Source of the DNA: Lutibacter sp.
GTDB taxonomy: Bacteria > Bacteroidota > Bacteroidia > Flavobacteriales > Flavobacteriaceae
Length of the DNA: 38,969 nt
Reading direction: 5' to 3'
Assembly: GCF_021647475.1 (NCBI RefSeq)
Contig: NZ_JAKIUR010000031.1
Coordinates: forward strand, 1 to 38,969
Shown: piece after piece, positions 31,322 through 38,969 of the stretch
How positions within the stretch are numbered: the first letter of the stretch is position 1
Layout: the number at the start of each line of letters is the position of its first letter
The notes under the pieces: generated by a model
What the model was told of the DNA's origin: nothing
The model's database searches: none
Seen by the model: the letters and a program-made list of their open reading frames with translations, nothing else
Position numbers and translations under genes: made by a program

Positions 31322-34165
31322 ATGAAAACAGATTCTTTTGTTTTAAGACATTTAGGCCCTCGAGAAAACGAGGTTAAAGAAATGATTAAAACTATAGGAG
31401 TGAACTCCTTAGATGAACTAATTGATAAAACAGTTCCAACAGATATTCGCTTAAAAAACGAATTAAATTTACCAAAAGCCATAAGCGAATTTGAATATTT
31501 AAAAAAAATTCAAATTCTATCAAATAAAAATAAATTATTTAAAAACTATATCGGTTTAGGTTACCATCCAACGGTATTACCAAGTGTAATTCAACGCAAT
31601 GTTTTAGAAAATCCAGGTTGGTACACTTCTTATACGCCATACCAAGCAGAAATTTCACAAGGACGATTAGAAGCATTGTTAAATTATCAAACTATAGTTA
31701 GTGATTTAACTGGATTACCATTAGCAAATTCTTCTTTATTAGATGAAGGAACTGCAGCTGCCGAAGCTATGATTATGCTATTTAATACTAGAAATCGTGA
31801 TCAAAAAAAAATGGAAGTGAACAAGTTTTTTGTTTCTGAAGAATTACTACCTCAAACCATTAGCGTTTTAAAAACCAGATCAAACCCTTTTGGAATAGAA
31901 TTAGTTATTGGCAATCATCAAAATTTTAATTTTTCGAATAACTTTTTTGGAGCTATAGTTCAATATCCCGGTAAAAGTGGTCAAATTTTTAATTATAATA
32001 ATTTTGTTACCAAAGCCAATGCTAACGGAATTAGAGTTGCTGTTGCCGCCGACTTATTAAGTTTAGTGTTATTAACACCTCCTGGTCAATGGGGAGCAGA
32101 TGTTGTGGTTGGAACTACTCAACGTTTTGGTATTCCAATGGGTTACGGAGGTCCTCATGCAGGTTATTTTGCTGCAAAAGATACTTATAAACGTACCATT
32201 CCTGGTAGAATAATTGGGATTTCAAAAGATAAATTTGGTAAACGTGCTTTAAGAATGGCACTACAAACACGTGAACAACATATTAAAAGAGAAAAAGCAA
32301 CTTCTAACATTTGCACTGCTCAAGTTTTACTAGCTGTAATGGCTGGTATGTATGGTGTTTATCATGGTGCAGATGGTTTAAAATATATTGTAACAACTAT
32401 TCATAATTTAACAAATACCTTAAACGAAGGGTTAAAAAAATTAAACCTAGAACAACAAAATTCATTATTTTTTGATACTTTATCTGTTAAAGTTTCCAGC
32501 GATACTAAAATAAAAGAAATAGCAGAACAAAAAGAAATTAACTTTTTATATCCTGCTAAAAATGTAGTTAATATTTCCTTGAATGAAACTACAAATTTAG
32601 ATGATGTTAATGAAATTCTTGAAATTTTAGCGGAAGCGGAAGGAAAAACTATTGTAAAATTTGATACTCTAGTTGAAAATGAATTTCCTCAAGAATTTAA
32701 ACGAACTTCCACTTTTATGACTCATGAAGTTTTTGATAAATATCATTCAGAAACTGAAATGATGCGTTATTTAAAAAAATTAGAACGTAAAGATTTATCA
32801 CTTACACAGTCAATGATTTCACTAGGCTCATGCACCATGAAATTAAATGCAGCCACTGAAATGTTACCTTTAAGTTGGCCAAACTGGGGAAATATACATC
32901 CATTTGTACCATTAAATCAAGCACAAGGATATCAAGAAATGATAGCAGATTTAGAAAAATCATTAAATGAAATTACTGGTTTTTACGCAACTTCATTACA
33001 ACCAAATTCTGGTGCACAAGGTGAATATGCAGGTTTATCCATTATTAAAGCCTATCATTCAGCTAATGGTGAAGACCATCGAAATATCTGTTTAATTCCT
33101 TCTTCGGCACACGGTACTAACCCTGCATCAGCACATATGGCAGGTTTTAAAGTTGTAGTTACAAAATCTACAGAAGCTGGAAATATTGATGTTGATGATT
33201 TACGTGAAAAAGCAGAATTTTATAAAGATAATTTAGGCACTTTAATGGTTACGTATCCTTCAACTCACGGTGTTTTTGAAAGTTCTATTAAAGAAATTAC
33301 TGAAATAATTCATGCTAATGGCGGACAAGTTTATATGGACGGTGCAAATATGAATGCTCAAGTTGGACTGACAAATCCTGCAACCATTGGTGCCGATGTT
33401 TGTCACTTAAATTTACACAAAACATTTGCTATTCCACATGGAGGTGGCGGACCAGGAGTTGGTCCAATTTGTGTTGCAAAACATTTAGCACCATTTCTAC
33501 CTTCTAATCCTATTGTAAAAACTGGTGGAGAAAAAGCAATTAGTGCAGTTTCTTCTGCTCCTTGGGGTTCTGCTTTAGTACTTTTAATTTCATATGGATA
33601 CATTAAAATGCTTGGCACAAAAGGGCTTAAAAAAGCTACTAAATATGCTATTTTAAACGCAAACTATTTAAAAACTCGATTAGAAAAATATTTCAAAATT
33701 TTATATGCAGGTGAACATGGTTTTGCAGCACATGAGATGATTGTAGATTTTAGAGAATTTAAGGCTAAAGGTGCTGATGTTACCGATGTTTCTAAACGAT
33801 TAATGGATTACGGCTACCATGCTCCAACAGTTTCATTCCCTGTACATGATACTTTAATGATTGAACCAACTGAAAGTGAAAACAAAGAAGAGTTAGATCG
33901 TTTTTGCGATGCTTTAATTAGTATAAAAAAAGAAATTAATTTGATGAAAGAAGGTGATTTAGATACTGCACTTAAAAATGCACCTCATACTGAAGAAATG
34001 GTTACTTCAGACGAATGGAATTATCCTTATTCTAGAAAAGATGCAGCTTTTCCTTTACCTTATTTAAAAGAAAATAAATTTTGGCCTGCAGTTGCTAGAA
34101 TTGATGATGCATTTGGAGATAGAAATTTAGTTTGTTCTTGTAACCCAATTGAAGATTATATTTAG
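31322..34165 (+). CDS. gcvP: Glycine dehydrogenase (aminomethyl-transferring), P protein
   Basis: The PLP-dependent decarboxylase of the glycine cleavage system: it releases CO2 from glycine and passes the aminomethyl group to lipoyl-GcvH. At 947 aa it is the single-chain (fused alpha-beta) form. The N-terminal half starts RHLGPRENEVKEMI and contains YTPYQAEISQGRLEALLN; the C-terminal catalytic half has QPNSGAQGEYAGL, SSAHGTNPASAHMAGF and the PLP lysine K700 in HLNLHKTFAIPHGGGGPGVG. It is a single-gene unit, with gcvT and gcvH presumably elsewhere, and is closed by a strong terminator. Confidence 0.98.
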   Translation: MKTDSFVLRHLGPRENEVKEMIKTIGVNSLDELIDKTVPTDIRLKNELNLPKAISEFEYLKKIQILSNKNKLFKNYIGLGYHPTVLPSVIQRNVLENPGWYTSYTPYQAEISQGRLEALLNYQTIVSDLTGLPLANSSLLDEGTAAAEAMIMLFNTRNRDQKKMEVNKFFVSEELLPQTISVLKTRSNPFGIELVIGNHQNFNFSNNFFGAIVQYPGKSGQIFNYNNFVTKANANGIRVAVAADLLSLVLLTPPGQWGADVVVGTTQRFGIPMGYGGPHAGYFAAKDTYKRTIPGRIIGISKDKFGKRALRMALQTREQHIKREKATSNICTAQVLLAVMAGMYGVYHGADGLKYIVTTIHNLTNTLNEGLKKLNLEQQNSLFFDTLSVKVSSDTKIKEIAEQKEINFLYPAKNVVNISLNETTNLDDVNEILEILAEAEGKTIVKFDTLVENEFPQEFKRTSTFMTHEVFDKYHSETEMMRYLKKLERKDLSLTQSMISLGSCTMKLNAATEMLPLSWPNWGNIHPFVPLNQAQGYQEMIADLEKSLNEITGFYATSLQPNSGAQGEYAGLSIIKAYHSANGEDHRNICLIPSSAHGTNPASAHMAGFKVVVTKSTEAGNIDVDDLREKAEFYKDNLGTLMVTYPSTHGVFESSIKEITEIIHANGGQVYMDGANMNAQVGLTNPATIGADVCHLNLHKTFAIPHGGGGPGVGPICVAKHLAPFLPSNPIVKTGGEKAISAVSSAPWGSALVLLISYGYIKMLGTKGLKKATKYAILNANYLKTRLEKYFKILYAGEHGFAAHEMIVDFREFKAKGADVTDVSKRLMDYGYHAPTVSFPVHDTLMIEPTESENKEELDRFCDALISIKKEINLMKEGDLDTALKNAPHTEEMVTSDEWNYPYSRKDAAFPLPYLKENKFWPAVARIDDAFGDRNLVCSCNPIEDYI

Positions 34166-34197
34166 AAAACTTTATAAAATATTATTATAATCATTAG

Positions 34198-34230
34198 AAA
34201 GTCTCGAGAAAATTCTCGAGACTTTCCTTT
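34198..34230 (+). terminator. Intrinsic terminator of gcvP
   Basis: A perfect 13-bp stem (AAAGTCTCGAGAA with TTCTCGAGACTTT) with a two-base AA loop, followed by CCTTTTC. It lies 32 bp past the gcvP stop codon. Confidence 0.9.
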
Positions 34231-34265
34231 TCTATATAAGAAATTTAATAAAAGAAATAATATTT

Positions 34266-34377
34266 GTCGTCCCCACAACTGTAGTATATTATTTTAACTC
34301 TTTTATAAATAACTCAATAGAAAACCAATAGTTTTAATTAACTAAAGAAATCGTCGTCCCCACAACTGTAGTATATT
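34266..34377. repeat. Pair of 25-bp direct repeats
   Basis: Identical 25-bp copies at 34266-34290 and 34353-34377 (starting GTCGTCCCCACAACTG and ending GTAGTATATT), 87 bp apart, in the gap between gcvP and the OmpA-family gene. The bases after each copy are also loosely alike. The C-rich block is unusual in such AT-rich surroundings. The two copies are too far apart to be a CRISPR pair. Function unknown. Confidence 0.7.
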
Positions 34378-34432
34378 CTTTAATTGTATCTATTAAAACC
34401 ATTAGATTTTTATATTTTTTACTTATTTCAAT

Positions 34433-36022
34433 TTAATTAATAACCTCAGGATTTACAATAACAAATTCTGTCCGTCTATTTAATTGATGTTCATCCTCAG
34501 AACATTTTACACCATTTGAACATTTATTTGTTAAGCGTGTTTCTCCATAACCTTTTCCTGAAATTCTATCAGGTGAAATTCCTTTTGAAATTATATAATC
34601 CACTGTTGATTTTGCTCTTTTATCTGATAAAATCATATTGTATTTATCCGGTCCTCTAGAATCAGTATGTGAACCTGATTCAACAATTAACTTTGGATAT
34701 TTTTTCATAATTGCTATCACCTTGTCTAATTCTAACGCTGCATCTCGCCTAATATTGAATTTATCATAATTAAAATAAATAGAATTAACATCAATCATAA
34801 CCTTATCACGTAAAACAATAAACTCATCAACAGGCAAGTATAATATCACATTTTTATTGATTTTATTTTTATTTGAAGTTTTAATTACTTTTGAGGTAGT
34901 AATATAATACTTTTTACTTGCTTCTACTTTATAGGTAGTTTCACAATCTGCATTATAAACATATTCACCTTGTTTATTAGATTTTTCACCATCTACAAGT
35001 AATTCTTCTCCTTTGTAAATATTTAAGTTAGCATCTGAAATAACTTCTTTCGTTTTTTTACTTTTAACTATAACTGTAATGGTTTGATTACATTCATAAA
35101 CCAAAGGAATTTCTTCATAAAAATAATAGATATCATCATCACCTTTTCCATTTATTCTATTAGATGAAAAATAACCACTTCGCTTATCTTTATCTATTAT
35201 AAAAGCAAAATCATCTCTATCACTGTTAATGTTATCTCCTAAATTTACAGCTGGTAAAATTCCATCAGGAGTAATTCTATTTACATAAACATCTAACATT
35301 CCTCTTCCGTCTGGTCTTCCATCTGTGGAATAGTATAAATCATTATTACCGTCTATAAAAGGAAACATTTCTCTTTCTGGCGTGTTAACTTCTGGTCCTA
35401 AATTAATAGGTTTTCCATAGGTTCCATCTTTATGAATGGCTACTTTAAAAATATCTGTTTTTCCTAAAGTTCCTGGCATATCAGACACAAAATATAATGT
35501 TTTTCCATCTTCGCTAATTGTTGGTTGCCCTGTTGAATAATTATCATTATTAAATGGCATCGGTTCAATATTTGTCCATTTATTGTTAGAATCAACACTA
35601 GCTTTAAACATTTTTATTCTGTTTATTCCTAAAGTATCTTTCTTATATTTACCATCAAAGTAATTGCTTCTAGAAAAATAAACTGTTTTTTTATCTTTTG
35701 AAAAAGCAACATCTGCTTCATGAAATTTTGTATTTATTTTTGAAGAAAATTTCTTAATATTAGTTAATTCACCATCTGCTGAAATTGTTCCTTCATATAA
35801 ATCTAAAAATGGTTGACCATTAGGTTTCCAAGTATTATTAATAATATAATTACGTTTGGCTGGTGCTGCAAAAATCATTTTATCAGTTCCAAAAAACGAA
35901 GTTCCAAAATTAGAATATGCATTATTAATAGATAAATTTTTGATGCTATATCTTTCCTGTTTGTTTTGAGCATAATTGAATACACTTATAAACACTAATA
36001 GAATTATAAAAACTTTTTTCAT
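34433..36022 (-). CDS. OmpA-family outer-membrane protein with PD40 beta-propeller repeats
   Basis: A 529-aa exported protein. A signal peptide (KKVFIILLVFISVFNYAQ) is followed by WD40-like/PD40 repeats (about residues 60-300, with motifs such as KTVYFSR, KTLYFVSD, DLYYSTDG and GYFSSNR), then a small carboxypeptidase-regulatory-like beta domain (about 320-395), and a C-terminal OmpA domain (about 410-525) with VESGSHTDSRGPDKYNMILSDKRA that binds peptidoglycan. This layout is typical of the OmpA partner of PorP/SprF proteins in Bacteroidota. It is the last gene of a leftward operon behind the PorP/SprF gene (25-bp gap) and may anchor that system to the cell wall. Confidence 0.93.
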   Translation of the reverse strand: MKKVFIILLVFISVFNYAQNKQERYSIKNLSINNAYSNFGTSFFGTDKMIFAAPAKRNYIINNTWKPNGQPFLDLYEGTISADGELTNIKKFSSKINTKFHEADVAFSKDKKTVYFSRSNYFDGKYKKDTLGINRIKMFKASVDSNNKWTNIEPMPFNNDNYSTGQPTISEDGKTLYFVSDMPGTLGKTDIFKVAIHKDGTYGKPINLGPEVNTPEREMFPFIDGNNDLYYSTDGRPDGRGMLDVYVNRITPDGILPAVNLGDNINSDRDDFAFIIDKDKRSGYFSSNRINGKGDDDIYYFYEEIPLVYECNQTITVIVKSKKTKEVISDANLNIYKGEELLVDGEKSNKQGEYVYNADCETTYKVEASKKYYITTSKVIKTSNKNKINKNVILYLPVDEFIVLRDKVMIDVNSIYFNYDKFNIRRDAALELDKVIAIMKKYPKLIVESGSHTDSRGPDKYNMILSDKRAKSTVDYIISKGISPDRISGKGYGETRLTNKCSNGVKCSEDEHQLNRRTEFVIVNPEVIN

Positions 36023-36047
36023 TTTAAAAATTTTAAATTATGCTAAT

Positions 36048-36974
36048 TTAAAAGAAACGAGGTGATAAACCTGCTCTTGAATTACTAATATTAAACAACA
36101 AAAATACTTCATGTGAACCAGAATTAAAATCTCCCAAATTGGATAAGGTATAATCATAAGCATAACCAATTCTTGTTGATGGTGAAATTAGAATATTAAA
36201 AGTTCCACTAACTGAATCATCTAATCTCCAAGAAAGTCCTAATTCAAATTTATTATTAATTAAAGCATTTCCTGATAAATCGACTGATAAAGGTGCACCA
36301 TTAACGGCTTTAAACATTACAGATGGTTTTAATTTTAAATTATCTGAAACGTTAAATACAACCCCAGAAGTGATAAAATAATGCATATCTTCGGCTGCTC
36401 TTTCAACTACGCCACCTCTTTTCTCAAAGTGTAATGTTTTTAGCATATTAGGCATTGAAACCCCAACATAAAATCTATCTGTATAATAATATGCTCCAAC
36501 ACCAAAATTTGGAGAAGTTTTATGTAAATCATTATTGGTAAATAAATCATCTGGAAGATTATCTCCTAAATCTAACTGACTCAATTTTGCATCCATAAAG
36601 GTAAAACCACCTTTAAGACCTAACGCTAAATTTGAATTTTCTGAAGTTCGAATTGTATAAGAAAAATCTACATAAACATTTTGTTCTTTTACAGGTCCTA
36701 TCTCATCTGCAATTACAGAAAATCCTAAACCAACATTTCTTTTTATAGGTGCATGAATATCAAATGTATATGTTTTTGGTGCTCCGTCAATTCCAACCCA
36801 TTGAGAGCGTCCTAACAAACCTATACTTAGCGTATTTTGAGAACCAGCATAGGCGGGGTTTATAACATTCATATTATACATATACTGCGTATATTGAGCA
36901 TCTTGTTGGCCATACATTGTTGAAGCTGTTAAAAGCAACACAACTATTTTTATAATAGCTTTAATTTTTTTCAT
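36048..36974 (-). CDS. PorP/SprF-family type IX secretion outer-membrane protein
   Basis: A 308-aa predicted outer-membrane beta-barrel. The N-terminus has a signal peptide (KKIKAIIKIVVLLLTASTMYG) and then the family signature QQDAQYTQYMYNMNVINPAYAGS; the C-terminus alternates hydrophobic and polar residues and ends in an aromatic residue (SPRFF). In Flavobacterium johnsoniae SprF is needed to export the adhesin SprB, and PorP/SprF proteins are linked to cargo with type B C-terminal signals. Here the gene lies directly behind such a cargo gene (16-bp gap), so it is probably dedicated to it. TAATTTTG lies four bases before the ATG. Confidence 0.94.
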   Translation of the reverse strand: MKKIKAIIKIVVLLLTASTMYGQQDAQYTQYMYNMNVINPAYAGSQNTLSIGLLGRSQWVGIDGAPKTYTFDIHAPIKRNVGLGFSVIADEIGPVKEQNVYVDFSYTIRTSENSNLALGLKGGFTFMDAKLSQLDLGDNLPDDLFTNNDLHKTSPNFGVGAYYYTDRFYVGVSMPNMLKTLHFEKRGGVVERAAEDMHYFITSGVVFNVSDNLKLKPSVMFKAVNGAPLSVDLSGNALINNKFELGLSWRLDDSVSGTFNILISPSTRIGYAYDYTLSNLGDFNSGSHEVFLLFNISNSRAGLSPRFF

Positions 36975-36978
36975 AATT

Positions 36979-36986
36979 CAAAATTA
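36979..36986 (-). promoter_or_regulatory. -7 element directly before the PorP/SprF start
   Basis: Minus-strand TAATTTTG, exactly four bases before the ATG at 36974, overlapping the short gap after the adhesin stop codon. No -33 TTG was seen, so this is weaker than the recR case. Confidence 0.4.
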
Positions 36987-36990
36987 CTAA

Positions 36991-38969
36991 TTATCTATTT
37001 AAATAAACATATCCTGATCTAGGTTTTGCATTATCTTTATTAAAATGCAAAATATAGAAATAGGTACCTACTGGAACTCGTTTGTTACTATTTACATTCA
37101 TTCGTCCACTTGAAAAACCATTCCACCAAATTGGCTCAGATAAAGGATTTCCATTATGTGTATAATCATAAACTTTATTTCCCCATCTGTTATAAATTTG
37201 AAGTTGGAAATTTGGGTATAAATTGGTTAAACCAGTTATTACAAAGGTATCATGTACACCATCTCCATTAGGTGAAAAACCTTGAGGAATATTTAATTCT
37301 GCTGCTAATACACCTGTAACAATTATTGTAACGGTGGCAGTATCACATAATCCATCATTATCACAAACTTGATAAACAAAAGTATCATCACCAATGTAAT
37401 CAAGATTAGGAGTATAGGTTACCGTACCATCAGCGTTTACAACCACTGTTCCATTAAATGGCTCTTCAGTTATTACAACAGATTCTGGATTGATAGTTCC
37501 GTCTTCATCATAATCGTTATCCAATATATTAATATCAATTGGAATATTAGCATCTGTTACCACTTCATCATCAATTGCAAATGGTGTTAAATAAACTGTT
37601 ACCGTAACTGTTGCTGTTTCTGTTGTTGTTGAGCCATCTTCATTTGTAACCGTAACTGTATAAGTAAAAGTATCTTCTCCATAAAAACCTTCATTTGCAG
37701 TATAAGTTACTGTTCCTTCTGAATTAATAACTACACTACCATTAGTTGGAGTAGTTACGGAAGTAACTGCTACATCTGTATTTGAATCAAAAGTGTCATT
37801 AGCTAAAACATCTATTTCAACAGGATTTTGATCTACCGTTTCGGCAGTATCATCTTGTACATCTCCTACTGGATTTACTGTTATTATAACTGTGGCAGTT
37901 TCTGTCGTTGTACTTCCATCACTATTAGTCACCGTAACTGTATAATCAAAAGTATCTTCTCCATTAAAATCTGGGTTTGGTGTATAGGTTACCGTTCCAT
38001 CATCATTAACTACAACTATTCCATTTGAAGGTGTAGTAACTGCTGTTATTGCTACTTCAGATGAAGTATTAAAACCATCATTATCTAATACTGATATAAT
38101 TACTGCTATATCTTCATCAGTAGTTGCTGTATCGTCTTGAATATCTCCTACTGGATTTACTGTTACAACAACTGTGGCTGTTTCTGTTGTTATACTTCCA
38201 TCACTATTAGTCACCGTAACTGTATATTCAAAAGTATCTTCTCCATTAAAATCTGGGTTTGGTGTATAGGTTACCGTACCATCATCATTGATTACAACTG
38301 TTCCATTTAACGGTGTTGTCACATCTGTTACCTCTATTTCTGATGAAGGATCAAAACCATCATTATCTAATACAGAAATAATCACTGCTGTATCTTCATC
38401 TGTAGTTGCTGTATCATCCTGAACATCGGCTACTGGATTTACCGTAACAATTACTGTTGCTGTAGCTGTTGTTGTACTTCCATCACTATTAGTCACTGTT
38501 ACAGTATAATCAAAAGTATCTTCTCCATTGAAATCAGGATTTGGTGTATAGGTCACTGTTCCATCACCATTGATTACCACAGTTCCATTAGAAGGTGTAG
38601 TTACCCCTGTTATTGCTACTATGTCATCTGAACCATAAGTATCATTAAGCAATACAGATATAATTACTTCAGTATCTTCGTCGGTTGTTGCTATATCATC
38701 CTGTACATCTACATCTGTATCTATAATTGTTCCTTCTCCTGATGCATCTGCTATACTTGCAGTTCCTGTACTTACCAAATTAGATAAGTTAACTGTAAAA
38801 TTTTCTGTAGGTTCTATTTCTAAATCATCAATTGTTATAACCGTAATGGTTTGGGTGTCGCCATCTGATGATCCCGATGGGAAGGTCACCGTACCACTTT
38901 GTGCGGTGTAATCGCCCGGGGCTACTGCTGTGCCATCATTGGTCGTGAAGTCTACCGTCAATGCATCTT
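36991..38969 (-). CDS. Large repeat adhesin with type B T9SS sorting domain (N-terminus beyond window)
   Basis: The 3' part of a cell-surface or secreted protein; the frame is open at the right edge, so the true start is outside. Read from there: a Calx-beta domain (first ~84 residues, with DFTTNDGTAVAPGDY), five cadherin-like repeats of about 94 residues (each with VTTPxNGTVVIN, GTVTYTPNPDFNGEDTF and YTVTVTN), and a C-terminal gliding-motility-associated domain (about the last 97 residues: IPQGFSPNGDGVHDTF, LQIYNRWGNKVYDY, GTYFYILHFN). That domain is the type B signal for type IX secretion. The acidic Asp/Asn-rich repeats probably bind calcium and stiffen the chain. It heads the operon with the PorP/SprF and OmpA genes. 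Confidence 0.93.
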   Translation of the reverse strand, partial: DALTVDFTTNDGTAVAPGDYTAQSGTVTFPSGSSDGDTQTITVITIDDLEIEPTENFTVNLSNLVSTGTASIADASGEGTIIDTDVDVQDDIATTDEDTEVIISVLLNDTYGSDDIVAITGVTTPSNGTVVINGDGTVTYTPNPDFNGEDTFDYTVTVTNSDGSTTTATATVIVTVNPVADVQDDTATTDEDTAVIISVLDNDGFDPSSEIEVTDVTTPLNGTVVINDDGTVTYTPNPDFNGEDTFEYTVTVTNSDGSITTETATVVVTVNPVGDIQDDTATTDEDIAVIISVLDNDGFNTSSEVAITAVTTPSNGIVVVNDDGTVTYTPNPDFNGEDTFDYTVTVTNSDGSTTTETATVIITVNPVGDVQDDTAETVDQNPVEIDVLANDTFDSNTDVAVTSVTTPTNGSVVINSEGTVTYTANEGFYGEDTFTYTVTVTNEDGSTTTETATVTVTVYLTPFAIDDEVVTDANIPIDINILDNDYDEDGTINPESVVITEEPFNGTVVVNADGTVTYTPNLDYIGDDTFVYQVCDNDGLCDTATVTIIVTGVLAAELNIPQGFSPNGDGVHDTFVITGLTNLYPNFQLQIYNRWGNKVYDYTHNGNPLSEPIWWNGFSSGRMNVNSNKRVPVGTYFYILHFNKDNAKPRSGYVYLNR
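37864..38709 (-). repeat. Three near-identical 282-bp repeats within the adhesin gene
   Basis: Repeats 1-3 of the cadherin-like series (about 38709-38428, 38427-38146, 38145-37864) are highly alike at DNA level, while repeats 4 and 5 (down to about 37303) have diverged. Such long similar tandem copies allow copy-number change by recombination and are prone to assembly collapse. Confidence 0.8.

Noticed and set aside
34266..34377. Possible minimal CRISPR array (two identical 25-bp repeats)
   Set aside because: Only two copies, with a 62-bp gap that is too long for a spacer, loose similarity continuing into the gap, and no cas genes in the window.
37369..38028. Plus-strand open frames opposite the adhesin repeats
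   Set aside because: They are shadows of the low-complexity repeat codons, with biased composition and no recognisable domain; the minus-strand frame is clearly coding.

Overview
The window looks like a chromosomal segment of a member of the Bacteroidota, most likely the Flavobacteriaceae, probably able to live with little or no oxygen. The reasons are: very AT-rich DNA; near absence of Shine-Dalgarno sequences; many TAnnTTTG (-7) promoter elements typical of this phylum; a PorP/SprF protein next to a protein with a type B (gliding-motility-associated) type IX secretion C-terminus; and flavobacterial versions of HemCD, HemJ and ferrochelatase. No tRNA, rRNA, CRISPR array, insertion sequence or prophage was seen. 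The genus cannot be fixed from the sequence alone.

Layout. (1) 1-4161: the end of a CcsA cytochrome c maturation gene, facing a leftward group encoding a 65-aa membrane protein, a tetraheme cytochrome c, a Tat-exported four-cluster Fe-S protein and an NrfD-type quinol protein. The last three resemble NrfBCD or DsrJOP but have no catalytic subunit in view. (2) 4162-15841: a haem biosynthesis supercluster. hemA, hemCD (fused), hemB, hemL, a four-helix-bundle cassette, hemE and the oxygen-independent hemN run leftward; an AraC-type regulator, hemH and hemJ run rightward from the same intergenic region. Together they cover glutamyl-tRNA to haem. (3) 16073-20355: iorA, iorB and a fused ADP-forming acyl-CoA synthetase, which would turn aryl pyruvates into aryl acids with ATP gain. 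(4) 20356-21084: a long hairpin repeat and a 3.4-copy tandem array of a ~171-bp unit.

(5) 21085-30283: mixed housekeeping genes: GT2 glycosyltransferase and recR (leftward); a sodium/solute symporter, pdxH, a SixA-like phosphatase and ppx (rightward); purine nucleoside phosphorylase and lpxK (leftward); a Nif3-like protein and a zinc-ribbon-family coiled-coil protein (rightward). (6) 30340-34225: a UbiA-like membrane protein divergent from gcvP, the glycine decarboxylase P protein. (7) 34433-38969: a leftward surface module: a large repeat adhesin with a type B T9SS signal (its N-terminus lies beyond the window), a PorP/SprF protein and an OmpA/PD40 protein.

The most interesting signals are: the haem supercluster with its cassette and operator-like palindrome; the orphan cytochrome/Fe-S/NrfD module; the short IorA linked to an ADP-forming synthetase; several start codons exactly 4 nt after a TAnnTTTG element, suggesting leaderless mRNAs; the repeat families; and an abrupt base-composition change at the right edge.
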